Part shown: positions 58,598 through 64,000 of the stretch, in pieces
How positions within the stretch are numbered: the first letter of the stretch is position 1
Layout: each line of letters opens with the position of its first letter
Assembly: GCA_033807775.1 (NCBI GenBank)
Contig: CM066319.1
Span: forward strand, 139,860,983 to 139,924,982
Length of the DNA: 64,000 bases
Source of the DNA: Saussurea involucrata
Taxonomy: Eukaryota > Streptophyta > Magnoliopsida > Asterales > Asteraceae
Direction of reading: 5' to 3'
Position numbers and translations under genes: made by a program
The notes under the pieces: generated by a model
Databases searched by the model: none
Told to the model about the DNA's origin: nothing
Seen by the model: only the letters and a program-made list of their open reading frames with translations

Positions 58598-60260
58598 ATT
58601 TCGTCCCGGAATTCACTCAAGCAACGAACTAGGGTAACTACTGTTGAAAAGATATCAAATTCTACGAAGGTTTAAATTAACTCGAAAATTCACTTATCTC
58701 TTAGAAAGAAATAACTTATACTCATATGAATCTAATCCAAATAACAGAACATTATAGGCTTACTCGGGACATTTACCACGCTAATACTATTTTTAACCTC
58801 ACCGACCTTTTACTACAAACGTCGTGTTCTACACTTTTACAATACTAACTCTAAAACGTAAACATATACTTTCAATATAAAATTTGCTTAGTAAATACTA
58901 CCTATTTCTTATATTCTTTCATGGAATAGAATATACTCAACACGAATCACTTTATATCCCGGAGAAATTTCTTAATTTTATCAAACCCGCAAACTTCATC
59001 CTACCATTTCCATTTCCCATGAAAGCATAGCATAATTACTAAAATCACACAACCATACTTAATTGCACTTGACACCAATTCATCCATCAAATTAAAACAA
59101 AGCCTAAATAGCAACTTAATTTCTCGAATATCAGCAAAATACAATTTCAAACATTCCAATTATCTCAATAACCTCACCACCATAACTCATACCGACTTCC
59201 ATCCAAATATCAATACCAATTCATTCCTTAATAAAATAACAAACTCGTTATCACATCAATTCCTTACATCTCCAACTTAGCACAAAATTACTAACACAAA
59301 TCTTTAGACATTTGTTTCACTTAAACCACTCCGCAATTTGAAATTTATCAACACCGGTCTCACCTTACCCAACTAAAATAATTACCAAATCATCATGTAA
59401 TAATTTCACTACAAAACTAAGCCGAAAAGAATTCATCACAACTCCGTTAAAAATTTCATGTCACTAATCATATAACTCATTAACGACTTAACATGCAAAG
59501 TCCAGCACCAAGTTTAAAACAACTCTTTATCTTAAACAACTCCATAAAGAAGGTTCATCACACGACCATCAAAATATTTATTGATCATTGCTTTCTTCCC
59601 ACTAATCATAACACTTAATATAAATCCCTTTTTCAACTTAAATTCTCCAATCCATGGGAAGTATTAGGTAAACATCCAACCCATTGAACCATTTTTCTAT
59701 ATCCCGCAAACTCTCAAGCATCAATTTCTTATACTTTATTATCATAGTATGCATATTCTCTTTCAGTTAAGTCCAGGTTATCAGCAACCTAGTTTTCTAA
59801 CCTTGCGACCCACTATCGCCAACGCTTCCCCCACATCATTCCATCTTTGATCCAGTCCGGTGTTTTCTAACGGTACAACCTTACTTGCTTCGGCTAAGCC
59901 CTTCCGCAGAATCGACACGGGAAAGGCTGAATGAACTCTCACTATGCGTAACCCTTCAATACCAAGGCGCATACCAACAATTTAGTACCCTCCTAACTGC
60001 AACAACTCTTACTCCAAGAGGAAAACCCGCGTGATACAAACAAGGTATAATATCCCAGATCAATCATACCAATATCATTCACAAATCCTGACTCCAGGTT
60101 CACCTCATCCTACTACCCTTGCTATGATGGAATCTACACTAGTCATGACGAGTCGCCTCGCGAATGCACAGTCGCATACAGTGTGAAATCAGATAGACAT
60201 TCGAAATAAATATTCTGTCCCACAACGGTTAGACTCAAACAAGAGCTGCGCAATAGAACT
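58598..60260 (-). mobile_element. Internal region of element D with a pol 3'-end remnant
   Basis: Mostly non-coding. On the minus strand 59972-59781 reads FPVSILRKGLAEASKVVPLE, homologous to the pol remnant of element C at 44570-44791. It is truncated at 60260 by the next LTR element. Confidence 0.72.
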
Positions 60261-60570
60261 TGTTGGTGCAGTGTACCACATCTCTATATATTTATATATA
60301 TTTATTTTGATGATTACAAACACACCGTATTATTGTTTATCTAACAATCCAATCCAAGTGTACAGTTCTTGAAGAACACGAAGATTTTATCTGAAGAGTT
60401 CAAGACGGAAGATTTACGTTGTCATTAGTGTTTATAATTTATAATGATAAACACCCTAAAATAATATACCACTTGGATATTTCTAAAAACCCAACAATTA
60501 ATTTTAATAAGGTTTTGAGAAGATCCAGCAAGATTTGGGTGCTGTCCTGGAAGCTGACTTTTCCTGACGG

Positions 60571-60826
60571 CGGTATACCGTGGAGAATACCCGGTATACC
60601 GCGGGTACACTTTTGGCGGTATACCGCGGGCGTTCAGCCGGTATACCGCGGCAGGCTCTGTGTTTGATTCTGATTGGTTGAAGTTGCTGTTTCGTACGGC
60701 CGGTATACCGCGAGACCCAGCCGGTATACCGCGGGTACTTATTCCTGTCAACTTTGCATGTAGCCGTTGGTGTGTCAGTCACCTTTTCTGACGGCGGTAT
60801 ACCGCGGTGCCTTTGGCGGTATACCG
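60571..60826. repeat. Eight copies of palindrome CGGTATACCG in the LTR
   Basis: Exact copies start at 60571, 60592, 60617, 60639, 60701, 60722, 60795 and 60817. Most are extended to GCGGTATACCGCGG. Centre spacings in the pairs are 21-25 bp (about two helical turns). Confidence 0.95.
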
Positions 60827-60855
60827 CGGATGCACAATGCCGTTGGAGATGCTGA

Positions 60856-60863
60856 TATATAAA
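60856..60863 (+). promoter_or_regulatory. TATA box of the gag-only element's LTR
   Basis: TATATAAA, 30 bp after the last palindrome; the best promoter candidate in the LTR. Confidence 0.6.
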
Positions 60864-61433
60864 GAAGCTGTTGGTGATGAAGAAAAAAACCCCTTAGACC
60901 ACAACAACAGTAACAACAAGCAGCAAACTCTCAGCTCTCTCACTCTCACTTATTTTATATATATATATTTTATAAAACATTTTTTATAAAATATCCAAGT
61001 GTGAGATATTATACAAGAGTGATTACCCATTGTGAGTTATACTCCTCTTGTAAGTATTTGAATAACGGGTGTGTGATCCTGTACATCTCATAGCAGAAGC
61101 TTGAGAATCAATTACGTTACCTTTGTACTTGGTTTGTATTCTACCGTAAAGAATACATTTATTGGATCGTGTCGGGAAGTGTCTCGGCTGCTGGTTTATC
61201 ACAGTTGGTGGTAAATCAGTAAATCTCTGAGTCAAGTATCTCTATCCCTTATCTCTTTATTTATTCCGCTGTGCATTTTAATTATATCTGTTTATATAAT
61301 TGTTGTATATTTATTATTTGTATACTCTGATTTATTTATACTGTTTCTGTACTGTATTTATTTGTAAAAGAATTTTTGAAAGAAAAAGATTTTAAATACA
61401 ACCTTACCCCCCCCCCCTAGGTTGTCTAACATT

Positions 61434-61445
61434 TGGTATCAGAGC
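61434..61445 (+). other. Primer-binding site of the gag-only element
   Basis: TGGTATCAGAGC, two bases after the LTR end CTAACA. Confidence 0.92.
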
Positions 61446-61489
61446 AGGTCTTTCAAAATATTCTGCATATTTTTCTCTTATTCTTCTAA

Positions 61490-63388
61490 ATGGCTCAACA
61501 AACTGTTTTGTTTTCAAAACCTCCTATTATAGATACTGAAAAGTTTGGCATTTGGGCCGAGCTATTTGAATGTCACGTTCGTGGCAAAAGTCAAAAAATT
61601 TGGGATATTATAGAAAATGGGAATTTTAGACCAACCAAAGTTGAAAATGATCTTATTGTTGATAAACCCATAAAAGATTGGACTCCCGCTGAAGAATCTC
61701 ATTATTGTTTAAATTTTGAAGCTAAAAATATATTATATGCTGCTTTAACCTCTGATGAAATAGAAAGAGTTTATACTTATAAAACTGCTAATCTAATCTG
61801 GCAAAGCTTGAGCGACACTCATCGTGGAAATACTCAAGTTAAAAGTTCTAAAATAAACATTTTAGTTCATGATTATGAATTATTTGAAATGTCAAAAGAT
61901 GAGTCAATCGACTCAATGTTTAAACGTTTTAACCTCATCATGACTACTTTGAAGGGATTAGGTCGCACTTATCCTAACGAAGACTATGTAAGGAAAATTC
62001 TTCGAGCACTTCCTTCGGAGTGGATGGCAAAAATCACATCCTTGGAAGACTCCCGAGATCTCGCAACGATGAAGCTCGATGATCTCATCGGCAATCTTAA
62101 AGTGCACGAAATCGCACTAAAAAGAAATCAAGTCCGGGAGCAAGTCAAAAAGAAATCCATCGCTCTCAAGGTCGTTGCCTCAAAAGAAAAGGAAGAGGAG
62201 GAAGATGCAAGTTCATCCGATGATGAACCCGAAAAACTTGACGATTTAGTCAAGTTGGTAAGAAAACTTTCTAAACTTTTATCTAACAAAAAGTTTACTA
62301 ATAATGATAGGTTTCAAGAAAATGGAGACTACCGTCGTGGTGGTAAAAACCAAAGTCGCAACGTCCACAAAAGTGAAGACAATTATGACGAATCTAGCGA
62401 CGATGAAAAAGCCAATAAAAAGAAAGGCTTTTGCTATGTGTGTGGTGACAAGGATCACTATGCAAGTGTGTGTCCGAATCGAGCAAAACAAATCAACACA
62501 CCAAAAGCTTTGGTTGGAGGCGCCTTGAGCGCAAGCATAAATGAGACCAAAGATTTTTGTTTCATGGCCGACCATGATAATGAGGTATCTTCATCATGTC
62601 CTTTTGAAAATAATTGTGATAGTAATTATAGTGATAATTATTATAGTGACGATGAAAATAATCTTGACGAATTATATAAATCATTTCATGCTATGGCCGC
62701 TCTCGCAAATAAATATAAAGATGAAATTTCTAATTTAAAAGAAACCGTATCTATATATAAAAAGGAAATAGATGACGGTAAACAAAAATCTGCTTATGAT
62801 TTAGATGTTATCACTAAATTAGAAAATAAATTAAGTGAAAAAGATATTTGTAAATCTTGTGTTATCTTAAATGATAAAATTGCATGTTTAGAGAAAATAA
62901 CATGTGAAAAAGTTGTATGTGGTAAATGCAATATTCTTGAAGATGAAATTGCTTGTTTAAAAGCAAAATGTAAATCGCATGAAAAAGATAATTTATTAGC
63001 AAATGCTTTTCAAAATAGCAATGATAAAGTGTTAAAAATGCTAAATATGCCTAATCGTATAAATTGCCGAAAAGGCATTGGTTCCGATACATGTGTTGAT
63101 AAATGTTCGTGTAAACCCATTAAAAGATTTTTTGCATCTCCTAAAGTTGAAACGAGAAAACCCTATGTGCAAAAACCCCCATATATGTCAAAAATGAAAA
63201 ATGAGAATTATGGGAGGAAACCGTATGCTCGTATGTATAATAGTAATTTTTCTAGACCTAATGCGAATATAAATGCTTCATTTTATGTGTATGATAAATA
63301 CAATCGCAAAATTAAAATGGTTAGAAAATGGATTCCGAAAGGAATGTTTAATGTTGATAATCCCGGTGGGATGCGTTTATGGTTTTAA
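61490..63388 (+). CDS. Copia-type Gag polyprotein (UBN2-like) without pol
   Basis: 632 residues. Residues about 1-215 match the copia gag (UBN2-type) pattern: FGIWAELFECHVRGKSQKIW near the start, ALTSDEIERVYTYKTANLIW, then IDSMFKRFNLIMTTLKGLG and VRKILRALPSEW. About 225-310 is Lys/Asp/Ser-rich. A CCHC knuckle is at C315-X2-C318-X4-H323-X4-C328 (CYVCGDKDHYASVC). Residues about 395-520 are a coiled coil with several CxxC-type pairs (CKSCVIL, CGKCNIL). The C-terminus is basic and ends RKWIPKGMFNVDNPGGMRLW, the place where a copia protein would pass into protease, but a stop follows. The ATG is 44 bases after the primer site. The intact frame suggests recent activity using a partner's enzymes. 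Confidence 0.93.
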   Translation: MAQQTVLFSKPPIIDTEKFGIWAELFECHVRGKSQKIWDIIENGNFRPTKVENDLIVDKPIKDWTPAEESHYCLNFEAKNILYAALTSDEIERVYTYKTANLIWQSLSDTHRGNTQVKSSKINILVHDYELFEMSKDESIDSMFKRFNLIMTTLKGLGRTYPNEDYVRKILRALPSEWMAKITSLEDSRDLATMKLDDLIGNLKVHEIALKRNQVREQVKKKSIALKVVASKEKEEEEDASSSDDEPEKLDDLVKLVRKLSKLLSNKKFTNNDRFQENGDYRRGGKNQSRNVHKSEDNYDESSDDEKANKKKGFCYVCGDKDHYASVCPNRAKQINTPKALVGGALSASINETKDFCFMADHDNEVSSSCPFENNCDSNYSDNYYSDDENNLDELYKSFHAMAALANKYKDEISNLKETVSIYKKEIDDGKQKSAYDLDVITKLENKLSEKDICKSCVILNDKIACLEKITCEKVVCGKCNILEDEIACLKAKCKSHEKDNLLANAFQNSNDKVLKMLNMPNRINCRKGIGSDTCVDKCSCKPIKRFFASPKVETRKPYVQKPPYMSKMKNENYGRKPYARMYNSNFSRPNANINASFYVYDKYNRKIKMVRKWIPKGMFNVDNPGGMRLWF

Positions 63389-63534
63389 ACCATTTTTATG
63401 GTTTTATATGTTGTCGTATTTTATTTTATGTCGACAACATGTTCTTTATTTATTTGCAGTTTATGTTTTATACTAACTGTTAAAAGGACCCATAAGAAAA
63501 GGGTACCACGAAATATTTTCTTTGCCTTTTGTAG

Positions 63535-63609
63535 GTGTTTCCTGGCGAGGATATAATACGTGTTTCCTGACGAGGATATAATACGTGTTCCCTGACGAGG
63601 TCATAATAC
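63535..63609 (+). repeat. 3 x 25-bp tandem repeat downstream of gag
   Basis: Units GTGTTTCCTGGCGAGGATAT+AATAC with few changes, in the non-coding tail of the gag-only element. Possibly a cis RNA element; no coding frame. Confidence 0.92.
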
Positions 63610-63769
63610 GTGGTAATTTTTTGCTCACATAAAATTAACCGAAAAATCGAAGCCTTAAGATCCTTTTTTTTGGTGCAAGTGTTTCTTTTTGGTTATTTTG
63701 TTTTATGTCTATTATATGCTTTTTATGCATATTTTATTGTCCCTCAAATTTTATAATTTGTTATTAATT

Positions 63770-63860
63770 TGAGGGGGAGCATTTTATCTTTTAACCATGA
63801 GATTATGCTCTCTCAAATATATGCATATTTTGAGGGGGAGCATCTCTCGAGGGGAAGCAT
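63770..63860 (+). repeat. Extra polypurine-like tracts
   Basis: TTTGAGGGGGAGCAT occurs at about 63769 and about 63829, and CGAGGGGAAGCAT at about 63848. All lie upstream of the true tract at 63947-63960. Confidence 0.8.
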
Positions 63861-63946
63861 ACCGTCTTTCTTGACCCTTTTTGTTTCGACAAACGGGGGA
63901 GAGAAACCGCATATGCTCATACTTAGCGGTTGTGTTTGTCATCATC

Positions 63947-63960
63947 AAAAAGGGGGAGAT
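63947..63960 (+). other. Polypurine tract of the gag-only element
   Basis: AAAAAGGGGGAGAT directly before TGTTGGTGC at 63961. Confidence 0.9.
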
Positions 63961-64000
63961 TGTTGGTGCAGTGTACCACATCTCTATATATTTATATATA
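63961..64000 (+). mobile_element. Start of 3' LTR, truncated by window end
   Basis: Forty bases identical to 60261-60300. Confidence 0.95.

Larger units (their letters stand above)
60261..61431 (+). mobile_element. 5' LTR of the gag-only element
   Basis: 1171 bp, TGTTGGTGCAGTG...TTGTCTAACA. The first 40 bp recur exactly at 63961-64000. It includes eight CGGTATACCG palindromes (60571-60826), a TATATAAA box at 60856 and a run of 11 C at 61407-61417 near its end. Confidence 0.92.
60261..64000 (+). mobile_element. Gag-only copia-type LTR retrotransposon (TR-GAG-like), 3' LTR cut by window end
   Basis: The 5' LTR is 60261-61431, the primer site 61434-61445, a single gag ORF, a short non-coding tail with three polypurine-like tracts, a true polypurine tract at 63947-63960, and the first 40 bp of the 3' LTR at 63961. 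The internal region is only 2529 bp and contains no protease, integrase or RT. Terminal-repeat elements that encode only gag are a described plant class; this copy fits it. The target duplication cannot be checked because the right end is outside the window. Confidence 0.92.

Noticed and set aside
60571..60826. Bacterial-type operator array
   Set aside because: Palindromes look like operators, but the DNA is a plant LTR; a U3 enhancer or RNA hairpin role is more sensible.

Overview
This window reads as nuclear DNA of a flowering plant, most likely a eudicot and plausibly Asteraceae. The evidence is very AT-rich DNA, GT-AG introns, plant-type transposons of every major order, plant-style LTR elements primed by initiator Met-tRNA, and an arabinogalactan-protein gene. 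The Asteraceae hint is inference: the large second ORF of the copia-like element and the ULP1-like and FAR1-like transposon genes resemble families I associate with that group. Only one convincing intact host gene is present, an arabinogalactan-protein-like gene at 8166-8585 on the minus strand. Nearly everything else is mobile DNA, much of it nested.

Layout. 1-5200: a non-coding minus-strand Ty3/gypsy-derived element (internal region, primer site, 5' LTR). 5343-6746: a foldback MITE, a TA/TG microsatellite and the end of a CACTA transposon. 7681-9945: three MITEs with readable target duplications, around the host gene. About 10190-24612: a Mutator-like element (MULE) of about 14.4 kb, with inverted ends, a plus-strand ULP1-type protease pseudogene and a convergent minus-strand FAR1/MURA transposase pseudogene. 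The first is broken by a hAT MITE and the second by a solo LTR, and both insertions have readable target duplications. 24615-26145: a long-TIR element with arrays of a short palindrome. 26385-28470: a probable composite transposon holding a GC-rich gene 5' end. 29318-37596: Helitron-type DNA, including a clean 3.2-kb Helitron (31899-35111) that carries four co-linear exons of SWC2/YL1, a subunit of the SWR1 chromatin complex, plus another palindrome-array element.

37597-60260 is a stack of minus-strand gypsy-derived LTR elements whose internal regions are non-coding or keep only a remnant of the pol 3' end. A young copia-like element of 6759 bp (45736-52494; TSD ATGCG; LTRs differ at 4 of 868 positions) is inserted into it. 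This element keeps gag and a stub of protease but has lost integrase, reverse transcriptase and RNase H. In their place are a repeat array, a TATA box and an 841-codon ORF. A second copia-type element (60261 to beyond the window) carries gag only.

The strongest unexplained signal is in the 6.8-kb copia-like element. A short motif, roughly RTTARTRCTGCT, occurs about 20 times in each LTR, about 20 times within the gag coding sequence (where it encodes an Ala/Ser/Asn/Val repeat) and about 22 times in the gag-ORF2 spacer. In the LTR and in the spacer the array is followed by a TATA-like box. Other LTR families here have their own private short-motif clusters, such as eight copies of CGGTATACCG just upstream of a TATA box at 60856. 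Several non-autonomous DNA transposons also carry arrays of short palindromes.
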